46,418 nucleotides of DNA from a virus: IMG/VR virus record IMGVR_UViG_3300042922_000799, positions 1 through 46,418 of that record; one strand, given 5' to 3'. Positions 40,162 to 46,418 of the stretch are shown here, piece by piece. The position numbers and the translations under genes were made by a program. How positions within the stretch are numbered: position 1 is the first letter of the stretch; the number at the start of each line of letters is the position of its first letter. Under the pieces are notes generated by a model. That model did no database searches, was not told the origin of the DNA, and saw only the letters and a program-made list of their open reading frames with translations.

Positions 40162-42938
40162 CAGAAAAATCAACTATTCCTCGTTTGTTTCCAGATACCT
40201 TTTCGATTGGTCAGGTGGAGCTCACTGGGCAATACACGGGTCCAATCGTCAGGGGGCGATTATTTATCAACGATCAGCACGTGTCTTGGGGCGGCACTTT
40301 TAACAACGGATTCTTTACCTATTATGTTGGTCCAGATCGCATACAGCGACATGACAAAGTAGAATTAGTCGGATATGACTCGGGCAATAATGAAATTGCA
40401 CGTGCAGTTGTAACGATCAAAGTTGAGACAGAGAATGCGTTATTCAAGAAAAATGAATCCTTGATCAGAATCCAAGCAGAACGTGTGGATCCAATCAGTA
40501 CCAAGGTTGTATTTTTCTCGCATGATCGAGGGACAGCAAAGCTACTATTTAAGCTTGAAAAAGATGGCGCACCACAGCCATTATCAAACGGCACCGTCGT
40601 TCCAATCTGCTTAGAAGGCGGATCAGAAACAAGTGACATGGGACGTTTCCGACACGTATATCATGCGGTGATCGAGGATGCTGCAGAAGGACTTGTGTCA
40701 ATCATCCTTAAAAATAATATCCTTGGCCATCAAGGACGAGTGGACGGAAGCATTTACATCAAACCGCCAAACGATCAGCAACTAGATACAGCTGGTCGAT
40801 TTCTTTTTCACATCGAACGAAGCCCAATCGACGACATGACGGGTGGGGCAGATCAATTTTACTATGACGGATTCCACGAAATTTCCGAAAAAATCGCAGA
40901 AGTAAGAAGTATCGTCTCCGCTATGACAACCGAAGCACAAGCAGAAGTTAACAAAAAGATTGCTGATCTTGAGGCGCAAATCAATCGCTTTTTGCAAGAT
41001 GCACAAAACAAGTTTACTTCACTCGACAGTGAGATTGCAGGAATTAAGCAGATGGTCATTCAGCTGGAGAATAGACTGACCACTGTAAAAAATGAAATCG
41101 AGGCATTGCTGAGTAATATCTCAGTTGCAACTCGTAACTATTTGATTGATTCTCACATTGAGCAAAATAGTAGGAGTGAATTTTTGAATCACCCTTCTTG
41201 GGACCTCGCCCCGCTAATCAATGAGTACGGCATGGATAGAGAGTACACTGTCTCGTTCGATTTGAAAGCTGCTATTCCGGGGACAATACAAGTGTATTCG
41301 CAAAATGGTAGTGCCGCTAAGTATGATATTGGTCGTCATCCTTTAAATGTAACAACTGAGTACCAAAGGTTTAGCATCACGTTTAAACCCAAAAAAGCTG
41401 GTTCCTTTGATACTGAGACGAGATCCTTACTTGCCTTTTTTGGCACATATGACACTGGACGCATTCCTACTGTACGTAATGTCTCTTACGGCCTAGGTAA
41501 TGTGGGTGGAGACTGGATGCCAAACCCAGATCAGCTCGCATTAAAAAGTGACTTGGAAATGACAGCACGTAATTTAGTACCGAACAGCTCATTTTATAGT
41601 GATGCCCATGGATGGGCAGTTAGTCCGCACTTAACAGCTACATTCACAGGGGAATATACGCGTGTCGTCAAGTCAGCGGCAACATCAACAAGAGTAACTA
41701 TCTCAAGAAATGCAATTGATGATAGGTTTAAAACGAACACAGAGTATACATTAGGTTTGATGGTTTACGTTGAGTCATTTTCGCTTCAAGGAAGTTCAAG
41801 TAGCAGCACTGCATTTCTACGGACAAATAACGGGGCTGCATTAGATGCGCCGCTGGGAACGATCGATTGGTCTAAGGTTGGTGAATGGCAATTAGTAACA
41901 GGGACAGGTACCACACGTCCTGGTACTTGGGCAAATCAACCTCAAATTACTATTGCAATCGGCGAAAATACGATCTGCGCCTTTAGAATAAAAGAATTTT
42001 CAATAGTAGAAGGTAAAAAATATCTTGGATGGTCTCCAGCACCTGAAGAAGTCGCATTGAGAAGAAATTTAGTTGAGACCCAACAAAAAGTCCAAGCGCT
42101 CGAAGAGAATACGATCCGCCTCACGAATCAGTTCCCTGACCCAGATTTTCAAAAACGAGAACCACGTCCGTTTAACGAAGGAAGCTTTGCAATGACGTAT
42201 GATGCAAATGGTGTCGTCTTGAATAATACAACCGTAACCAAAGGAAGAGTTTATTGGGCAACACCACCATTGAGTCTAGCGATAGGAAGGTCTTACAATG
42301 TAGCGATGTTTGTAAATACAGATCAGGCATCTGTTAGAAAACAAATCGAGATTGGAACTGTAAACGGGGAAAACATTAAATTTGAATTGCAAAATACCTC
42401 CCCGGTTTGGATCCAAGGAACAATCAAGCTAACCACTTTTGCAGCTTTCTCGATTTGGCTTGAGCCGGCAACTGTTCTAAGAATCAGAGAGCTGCATATC
42501 TATGAAGCCAACACAGACATCACGACAGCGCGCATTGAGCGATTAGAAAAAGATAACTCACTGCCAGCAATAAGTCCTACTTTCGACCGGAGGTTTATTA
42601 GTTACAGTGCAGATAATGGTATCTGGCATTGTCAGGTAGAAAGAACAGGGAATATTGTGGCATTAAGCGGGGCTATTGCAAACACCGAAGCAATCTCAAC
42701 AACTGGAACCGAGAAAATACTCATGGCTAGGCTTCCCGTCGGGTACCGTCCAAAAAAGACAGTTAACAGGGTTATGGCCGGATCAGGGACAGCCATTTTT
42801 AATATGGAGATCGATCCAACTGGCGAAATCTATATGGCTCGGTATCGGGGAGCTACAACCAGTTTTACGTACGCTGCAGTTCAATTTGTAGGTGCATGGC
42901 TAAATGTTGGCACAACATTCTTAGGGGAGGATATCTGA
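40158..42938 (+). CDS. BppU-type baseplate upper / receptor-binding protein
   Basis: 926 residues. The N-terminal 230 residues resemble the BppU domain of TP901-1-like baseplates (FINDQHVSWGGTFNNGFFTY, then FRHVYHAVIEDAAEGLVSII). A coiled coil follows (EISEKIAEVRSIVSAMTTEA and beyond, about residues 235-330), then two or three carbohydrate-binding-type beta-sandwich modules (YTVSFDLKAAIPGTIQVYS; YTLGLMVYVESFSLQGSSSS; YNVAMFVNTDQASVRKQ) and a C-terminal head-like domain. It likely carries saccharide receptor binding. GGGGGG stands before the ATG at 40158. Confidence 0.85.
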   Translation: MTEKSTIPRLFPDTFSIGQVELTGQYTGPIVRGRLFINDQHVSWGGTFNNGFFTYYVGPDRIQRHDKVELVGYDSGNNEIARAVVTIKVETENALFKKNESLIRIQAERVDPISTKVVFFSHDRGTAKLLFKLEKDGAPQPLSNGTVVPICLEGGSETSDMGRFRHVYHAVIEDAAEGLVSIILKNNILGHQGRVDGSIYIKPPNDQQLDTAGRFLFHIERSPIDDMTGGADQFYYDGFHEISEKIAEVRSIVSAMTTEAQAEVNKKIADLEAQINRFLQDAQNKFTSLDSEIAGIKQMVIQLENRLTTVKNEIEALLSNISVATRNYLIDSHIEQNSRSEFLNHPSWDLAPLINEYGMDREYTVSFDLKAAIPGTIQVYSQNGSAAKYDIGRHPLNVTTEYQRFSITFKPKKAGSFDTETRSLLAFFGTYDTGRIPTVRNVSYGLGNVGGDWMPNPDQLALKSDLEMTARNLVPNSSFYSDAHGWAVSPHLTATFTGEYTRVVKSAATSTRVTISRNAIDDRFKTNTEYTLGLMVYVESFSLQGSSSSSTAFLRTNNGAALDAPLGTIDWSKVGEWQLVTGTGTTRPGTWANQPQITIAIGENTICAFRIKEFSIVEGKKYLGWSPAPEEVALRRNLVETQQKVQALEENTIRLTNQFPDPDFQKREPRPFNEGSFAMTYDANGVVLNNTTVTKGRVYWATPPLSLAIGRSYNVAMFVNTDQASVRKQIEIGTVNGENIKFELQNTSPVWIQGTIKLTTFAAFSIWLEPATVLRIRELHIYEANTDITTARIERLEKDNSLPAISPTFDRRFISYSADNGIWHCQVERTGNIVALSGAIANTEAISTTGTEKILMARLPVGYRPKKTVNRVMAGSGTAIFNMEIDPTGEIYMARYRGATTSFTYAAVQFVGAWLNVGTTFLGEDI

Positions 42939-43192
42939 TGGCAATAGATACGGAACGATTTTTAACTGAACTTAGACAGTCACATAAACAAGGTGCCTTT
43001 ACGGAATATGTCCGAGAGTACTGGCATGAGGCTGTAAGTGAGTTAGAAGAGCACCAGCTGCGGATGGACGATGTGAATATGATGGTCGTCGATGCAAAAG
43101 ATGACAGCGAATTTGAGGAAGTGGTCCATGATGTGATTGACGAATTAGAGGAGAACCACGAACTAGGAAACCCAATCGAAGAATTGAACTAG
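42938..43192 (+). CDS. Small acidic phage protein between baseplate and holin genes
   Basis: 84 residues (MAIDTERFLTELRQSHKQGA onward), strongly acidic at the C terminus (HDVIDELEENHELGNPIEEL). Helical; no family recognised. The start overlaps the previous stop and GGGGAGG lies upstream. By position it could be a tail accessory or lysis-associated protein. Confidence 0.65.
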   Translation: MAIDTERFLTELRQSHKQGAFTEYVREYWHEAVSELEEHQLRMDDVNMMVVDAKDDSEFEEVVHDVIDELEENHELGNPIEELN

Positions 43193-43204
43193 GTAGGTGA
43201 TAGG

Positions 43205-43456
43205 ATGGACGCACTAACAGTAACAGAATGGATCGCGATCGCTTCTTTAGCAGGCACTATAATCTTTGGTTTTACCAAGTATTATAGTGCCTTCGCAGAT
43301 ATGAGGAAGACACTTAAAGCATTAAACAAATCAATTGATGGTTTAAATGGTTCGCTTAAGGATATTCAAGACAAGCAATCAGAATTCGGAAAAGAGTTAG
43401 CAACCATAAAAGAGCAGATTAAAACGCTATTTAACATGATTGGAGGAAGAAAATGA
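43205..43456 (+). CDS. XhlA-like holin-associated membrane protein
   Basis: 83 residues with one N-terminal hydrophobic helix (EWIAIASLAGTIIFGFTKYY) and a long heptad-type coiled coil (SIDGLNGSLKDIQDKQSEFG, KELATIKEQIKTLF). Topology differs from hemolysin XhlA (helix at the C terminus) but size and position beside a holin suggest a similar accessory lysis role. AGGTGATAGG precedes the ATG. Confidence 0.65.
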   Translation: MDALTVTEWIAIASLAGTIIFGFTKYYSAFADMRKTLKALNKSIDGLNGSLKDIQDKQSEFGKELATIKEQIKTLFNMIGGRK

Positions 43457-43791
43457 GCATTACACAGTTTATCATCGAAGAAGGGCTTGTGATGATCCTT
43501 GCATTATGGATCATCGGGTATTTTGTTAAGCATGCAAGGATCCTAAGAACTGAATGGATTCCTTTTTTATTGCTGGCAATTAGTTTAATCTTTACACCAC
43601 TTTTACTTGGTGGTTACACGGCAGAACACATCGTGCAGGCAGTGCTAGTGACAGGTGCTGCCGTACTAGGACATCAATTTGTGATCCAAGGGGATCATTT
43701 GATTCATAGCGATGATCCACCGGACTATGGCGATGGTCAGTCAGAAACAGAAAATACAATCTATGAGAATCAAGATCAGTCGAAGGGCTGA
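43453..43791 (+). CDS. Phage holin
   Basis: 112 residues resembling the Phage_holin_5_2 (Hol44) type. Hydrophobic helices: FIIEEGLVMILALWIIGYFV, WIPFLLLAISLIFTPLLLGG and IVQAVLVTGAAVLGHQFVI, then a polar acidic tail. Holins of this family form membrane lesions that let the endolysin reach the wall. Overlaps the preceding gene by 4 nt and ends in a terminator hairpin. Confidence 0.88.
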   Translation: MSITQFIIEEGLVMILALWIIGYFVKHARILRTEWIPFLLLAISLIFTPLLLGGYTAEHIVQAVLVTGAAVLGHQFVIQGDHLIHSDDPPDYGDGQSETENTIYENQDQSKG

Positions 43792-43798
43792 TCTTTTT
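43773..43798 (+). terminator. Terminator overlapping the holin stop codon
   Basis: AGATCAG (43773-43779) and CTGATCT (43788-43794) form a 7-bp stem followed by five T. The holin stop is inside the 3' arm. It would reduce transcription into the endolysin part of the lysis cassette. Confidence 0.7.
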
Positions 43799-43825
43799 CT
43801 ATACCAAAATTTAGGAGGAATCAAC

Positions 43826-44089
43826 ATGGACGAGAAGAAATTTAGTGACAAATGTCGAGAACTAGTAGCCAGTTATACCAATGATCACTTGGATAAAAGT
43901 GATCACAAAGAGATTGCACCGGATGACGTTTTTATTGTTTGGCAAGTTAAGGCACTGCAAAACAACAAGGCACTACTGAGCACAAAGCTATTTGATGGGA
44001 TGTACTACGAGATCACTTACAACGGTGACAAAGATGAGTACTACTTTGATGCGTATAAAAAATGGGAAAACAAAGCTATCAAAGCTTAA
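43826..44089 (+). CDS. DUF6275 family protein
   Basis: 87 residues. KFSDKCRELVASYTNDHLDK, then VFIVWQVKALQNNKALLST and MYYEITYNGDKDEYYFDAYK, match my recollection of DUF6275, a small family found between holin and endolysin genes of enterococcal and streptococcal phages. Biochemical role unknown. AGGAGG lies 8 nt before the ATG at 43826. Confidence 0.8.
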   Translation: MDEKKFSDKCRELVASYTNDHLDKSDHKEIAPDDVFIVWQVKALQNNKALLSTKLFDGMYYEITYNGDKDEYYFDAYKKWENKAIKA

Positions 44090-44109
44090 AAATTAGGAGG
44101 ATAAAAATT

Positions 44110-44361
44110 ATGAGAAACAAAGAGCAGTTTATCAAAGATTTTGAGGCAGTAGCAACACCAGAAATTGTGAAGGAAGTAGATCCGGTAGAAGATGCGGCAC
44201 ACACTATGCACCATACCGGCGGCACCATTTACCAATTAATTGCGCCTTTTACCAAAGAAAACAAACCAGCTTCTTTTAAATTTGAGCTCAAACAACGTGA
44301 AAAGACAGATGATCCAACTGAAAAAATCGATGATTTTTATTATGTAGGGATGGAGGAATAA
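44110..44361 (+). CDS. Small phage protein of the lysis cassette, unknown
   Basis: 83 residues, acidic (MRNKEQFIKDFEAVATPEIV onward). A HTMHHTGGTIYQLI segment precedes a beta-rich FKFELKQREKTDDP part. No family recognised. AGGAGG precedes the ATG at 44110; it ends just before the endolysin start and is probably co-expressed with it. Confidence 0.7.
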   Translation: MRNKEQFIKDFEAVATPEIVKEVDPVEDAAHTMHHTGGTIYQLIAPFTKENKPASFKFELKQREKTDDPTEKIDDFYYVGMEE

Positions 44362-44364
44362 GAA

Positions 44365-45330
44365 ATGACAAAATACAATAACTCAACCTCACACCGTGGT
44401 CATAGTGCCCGCACACCGGGGGCTGCCGGCAACGGATTAAGAGAACATGAAGTTGCACAAACAATTCACGAAAAATTTATCAAAGTGACTAAGGCAGTTG
44501 ACTGCACGGATGACGCTGGAACTACTGCCAATGCTAACCTAGTAAATATTGTTGCAAAAATGAATCGTGTAGGTATTAGCTTTCATGTCAGCCACCACTT
44601 GAATGCATTTAATGGCCAAGCGAATGGTTTTGAAGTTTGGTACTTTGCAGGAAATGAAACAGCACGAAAACTAGCACAAGCAATCTGTAATGAAGTTTGT
44701 AAAGCAACAGGATGGGTAAACAGAGGGGCAAAAGCTACCACGTCTCTTTACGTGATCCGAGCGTCTGTTGGTACCGCTGTGCTGATCGAGTGGGGCTTTA
44801 TTGATAGCAAGCGGGACATGGATATTCTAAGCGAAAAAATGGATGATGCAGTCAATGCAGCCTTGAAAGCGATGGGCTATTCCACTTCTAGCGGAGGATC
44901 AAGCAATGGTGGTGGATCTACAGTAGCAACACCTATACCACAGCCAACTCCTAGCCCTACGCCCACACCAGCACCAACCCAACCGACACAACTTGCAGTT
45001 GATGGATCGCTTGGACCGTTAACGGCGAGACGTTGGCAAGAAGTAACTAAGATGCAGATTCAAGATGGACGCATCAGTCATCAGTGGCGACAAGCTCAGA
45101 ATCAAAATATCCATGCTGCTATTTTTGATACAACGTTGAAAGGATCAAACCTCATCCGGGACACGCAACGACGTCTTGGTATTAAACAAGATGGCTTATG
45201 TGGTCCGCAAACAATTACTGCGATGCAGCGTGCCAAAGGTACTACTGCAGATGGATTTATCAGTGCGCCGCAAAGTCAGTTAGTCATGGCAATTCAGCGT
45301 GATCTAAATGCTGGGCGGTCACCGTTCTGA
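44365..45330 (+). CDS. N-acetylmuramoyl-L-alanine amidase endolysin
   Basis: 321 residues. N-terminal Amidase_3 domain: His13 in HRGHS, Glu27 in GLREHE, the histidine of FHVSHHLNAF and the catalytic glutamate of VLIEWGFID form the zinc-dependent active site. A P/T-rich linker (about residues 185-210) joins a C-terminal peptidoglycan-binding-like region with two related parts, DGSLGPLTARRWQEV and RRLGIKQDGLCGPQTITAMQ. It has no signal peptide, so it depends on the holin. GGAGGAAT before the ATG. A strong terminator follows. Confidence 0.93.
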   Translation: MTKYNNSTSHRGHSARTPGAAGNGLREHEVAQTIHEKFIKVTKAVDCTDDAGTTANANLVNIVAKMNRVGISFHVSHHLNAFNGQANGFEVWYFAGNETARKLAQAICNEVCKATGWVNRGAKATTSLYVIRASVGTAVLIEWGFIDSKRDMDILSEKMDDAVNAALKAMGYSTSSGGSSNGGGSTVATPIPQPTPSPTPTPAPTQPTQLAVDGSLGPLTARRWQEVTKMQIQDGRISHQWRQAQNQNIHAAIFDTTLKGSNLIRDTQRRLGIKQDGLCGPQTITAMQRAKGTTADGFISAPQSQLVMAIQRDLNAGRSPF

Positions 45331-45347
45331 TAGAAAAATAGCTTATT

Positions 45348-45388
45348 AAAAAGGCTGCTTACTCTAATTCGAGTAGGCAGCCTTTTTT
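45348..45388. terminator. Bidirectional terminator between endolysin and minus-strand operon
   Basis: A 17-bp stem (45348-45364 with 45371-45387, one G-T pair) has loop TAATTC, with A-tract on the left and T-tract on the right, so it can stop transcription from both sides. The last codons of the minus-strand 45364-45633 gene are encoded in it. Confidence 0.9.
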
Positions 45389-45633
45389 ATTGTCTCAAAA
45401 TCAATCATGATCTTCGTCTTACCAATCACCGAATATTTTTTCACAACAAACTGCTTCCGACTGTTATACTCACCAGACACAACAATTTGCATCCCCTCGT
45501 CCACATCAGCTAGGAAGTTCAAACTGTGTGTTGCAATCAAACAGTTAACTCCATCAAGCGAGAACCGCACCAAAGGGGTCTTGCTCATCTTCAACACGCG
45601 TATCTTCGATACATAGCCTTTCATCGATTTCAT
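45364..45633 (-). CDS. SOS-operon gene 3: probable OB-fold protein
   Basis: 89 residues. The spacing of strands, KGYVSKIRVLKMSKTPLVRF, CLIATHSLNFL, GMQIVVSGEYN and QFVVKKYSVIG, looks like a single OB-fold nucleic-acid-binding domain. The ATG at 45633 has GGAGG 8 nt upstream; a later ATG at 45588 is possible. It overlaps the previous gene by 80 nt, unusually long. No family was recognised. It ends in the shared bidirectional terminator. Confidence 0.65.
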   Translation of the reverse strand: MKSMKGYVSKIRVLKMSKTPLVRFSLDGVNCLIATHSLNFLADVDEGMQIVVSGEYNSRKQFVVKKYSVIGKTKIMIDFETIKKAAYSN

Positions 45634-45820
45634 AACAATCGCCTCCGTAAGCTTGTACATAATAGCGACAATCCGTTTTACCTAATGCGACAGCAACATA
45701 AAACTCGACACATTTTGCGCCGTATAAAGCTTCCTGTGACTCAGAAATACTGTCCGGAAAATCATTTATAAACTCAGAGAAAGATGGGTAGCCCTGCTCA
45801 TATTGACTGATTATGTTCAT
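45554..45820 (-). CDS. SOS-operon gene 2, unknown
   Basis: 88 residues from the ATG at 45820, just after the stop of gene 1 (TGATATG), with GGCGG upstream. The product starts MNIISQYEQGYPSFSEFI and continues with a beta-rich, cysteine-containing half (AKCVEFYVAVALGKTDCRYY). The frame is open further upstream to 46051, inside gene 1, but those starts have no ribosome site. No family recognised. Confidence 0.6.
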   Translation of the reverse strand: MNIISQYEQGYPSFSEFINDFPDSISESQEALYGAKCVEFYVAVALGKTDCRYYVQAYGGDCYEIDERLCIEDTRVEDEQDPFGAVLA

Positions 45821-45821
45821 A

Positions 45822-46112
45822 TCAGTTACCGCCGGGCCTATACTTAATGCTAGAATCATATTTTCGAAGTATCTTGTCTTGTGTCCTAACATGATCGAAT
45901 AAATAATCTTCGCCATCGATCTTGAATACAAACGCCAGTTCTTCCGAATATCCGCTATAACTGCTGGGGACGGTAAAGTACGGCTTACCAAAATTTTGCA
46001 TAGTCTTAGCAAACTGTTCATATAGCAGGTGAGCTGGGCCCATCCGTTCAATAAACTCGTAGTAGTATCTTTCTAGTGCATAAGTTCTTTGATGCGCTAA
46101 CGGTATTTGCAT
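45822..46112 (-). CDS. SOS-operon gene 1, unknown
   Basis: 96 residues (MQIPLAHQRTYALERYYYEF onward), with an aromatic-rich helical start and a beta-rich second half (FVFKIDGEDYLFDHVRTQDK). AAGGAG lies 9 nt before the ATG at 46112; a GTG at 46121 is less likely. It is the first gene behind the SOS-box promoter. Similar small proteins may accompany UmuC-type polymerase operons in streptococci and enterococci, but no polymerase gene is present here. Confidence 0.65.
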   Translation of the reverse strand: MQIPLAHQRTYALERYYYEFIERMGPAHLLYEQFAKTMQNFGKPYFTVPSSYSGYSEELAFVFKIDGEDYLFDHVRTQDKILRKYDSSIKYRPGGN

Positions 46113-46132
46113 ATCGATCACTCCTTACCGAA

Positions 46133-46161
46133 ATTATACGAACATTCGTTCTCTTTGTAAA
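46133..46161 (-). promoter_or_regulatory. LexA-controlled promoter with SOS box
   Basis: On the minus strand TTTACA (46161-46156) and TATAAT (46138-46133) are separated by exactly 17 nt. The spacer and neighbouring bases hold AGAACGAATGTTCG (46152-46139), matching the Bacillus-type SOS box CGAAC-RNRY-GTTYG at 13 of 14 positions. LexA bound there would block the promoter until DNA damage. Confidence 0.82.
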
Positions 46162-46272
46162 GGGTGATCGGGCAATTTAAGTGCAGCAAACCGTGTTTTA
46201 ATAACATAAACCTCTGTCTTATGTTTAGTATTCGTCCCGCTTAATTAATTTTGTTTGAGAGTATTTTTATTG
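46162..46272. other. Non-coding stretch between SOS promoter and attR
   Basis: No gene seen. It contains a 7-bp inverted repeat AACATAA/TTATGTT (46203-46209, 46219-46225) and A+T-rich DNA running into the attachment arm. It is the leftmost end of the circular phage map beside attP. Confidence 0.5.
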
Positions 46273-46298
46273 GTATTTACTGCTATTTATATCGATCG
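46273..46298. other. attR, right prophage junction in radC
   Basis: The phage arm GTATTTACTGCTATTTAT (46273-46290) is followed by A, the TC core (46292-46293) and host radC sequence GATCGCTCACCC. Joined to attL the core gives in-frame RadC. On the phage side the arms lie symmetrically, one base from the TC core on each side. Confidence 0.88.
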
Positions 46299-46418
46299 CT
46301 CACCCACGGGAGATTTTTCATTGGGCGGTACGCTACAGTGCCGCACGAGTGATCGTCGTTCACAACCATCCCAGCGGTAGTCCCCAAGCCTCAGAGGCAG
46401 ATCTGCTGTTTACACGCC
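46294..46418 (+). pseudogene. radC: radC 3' fragment, JAMM domain, cut by the window end
   Basis: Read in the frame continuing TC|G, the sequence encodes [20 protein letters not shown] and then [22 protein letters not shown] with the following aspartate is the JAMM metal-binding motif of RadC. It has no start codon or ribosome site of its own and is separated from its 5' half by the prophage. The gene continues beyond the window. Confidence 0.95.

Larger units (their letters stand above)
5749..46293. mobile_element. Complete temperate siphovirus prophage inserted in radC
   Basis: About 40.5 kb bounded by attL and attR within radC. It contains a full siphovirus gene order: serine integrase, repressor and switch, early/replication genes, late regulator, terminase, portal, head, tail, baseplate, lysis, and a minus-strand accessory operon beside attR. 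No truncated structural gene, frameshift or IS was seen, so the element looks intact. The terminase, portal and MuF proteins suggest SPP1-like headful packaging, which is inference from family resemblance. Confidence 0.95.

Overview
The window is chromosomal DNA of a low-to-mid G+C Firmicute, most likely an Enterococcus (valS-folC-HAD-radC gene order, strong AGGAGG ribosome sites, enterococcal-type phage proteins), carrying one complete temperate siphovirus prophage. No species call was possible without a database search; a member of the E. casseliflavus/E. gallinarum group is a guess.

Layout. Positions 1-5296 are host: the 3' end of a T-box leader, valS, folC and a HAD phosphatase. The host radC gene starts at 5297 and is cut after about 150 codons. 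Its missing 3' part, including the JAMM motif HNHPSG, reappears at 46294 up to the window end. Everything between (about 5749-46293, 40.5 kb) is the prophage. Comparing both junctions gives a 2-bp TC core and an attP with two 18-bp arms in near-perfect inverted repeat, as expected for the large serine integrase encoded beside attL.

Prophage modules, left to right: lysogeny genes on the minus strand (integrase, lipoprotein, CI-like repressor); a divergent switch with a series of 13-bp operators; a Cro-like gene; and a long early operon of small proteins. Replication follows: a probable two-domain sliding clamp, a DUF2800 nuclease, an SSB-like DUF2815 protein, an A-family DNA polymerase, a primase-helicase, an iteron-rich presumed origin, a VRR-NUC nuclease and an SNF2 helicase. 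An ArpU/RinA-like regulator precedes a putative late promoter and a densely structured leader RNA. The late genes are terS/terL, portal, MuF head protein, scaffold, capsid, connectors, tail tube, frameshifting tail chaperones, tape measure, Dit, Tal, baseplate/receptor-binding proteins, holin and an amidase endolysin. A minus-strand three-gene operon beside attR has a promoter whose spacer is occupied by a LexA (SOS) box.

Most notable non-genic structures: (i) four GGCGTAA/GACGTAA elements at 31-31-30 nt spacing before the scaffold gene, three able to fold into hairpins, with stem bases changing in a pairing-compatible way; (ii) a roughly 225-nt multi-hairpin RNA between a promoter-like element and a terminator just before terS; (iii) eight copies of TGTAAACATT plus a 15-bp inverted repeat after the primase-helicase gene; (iv) the SOS-box promoter at the attR end. 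All function statements are inferred from sequence reading alone; no homology search was run.
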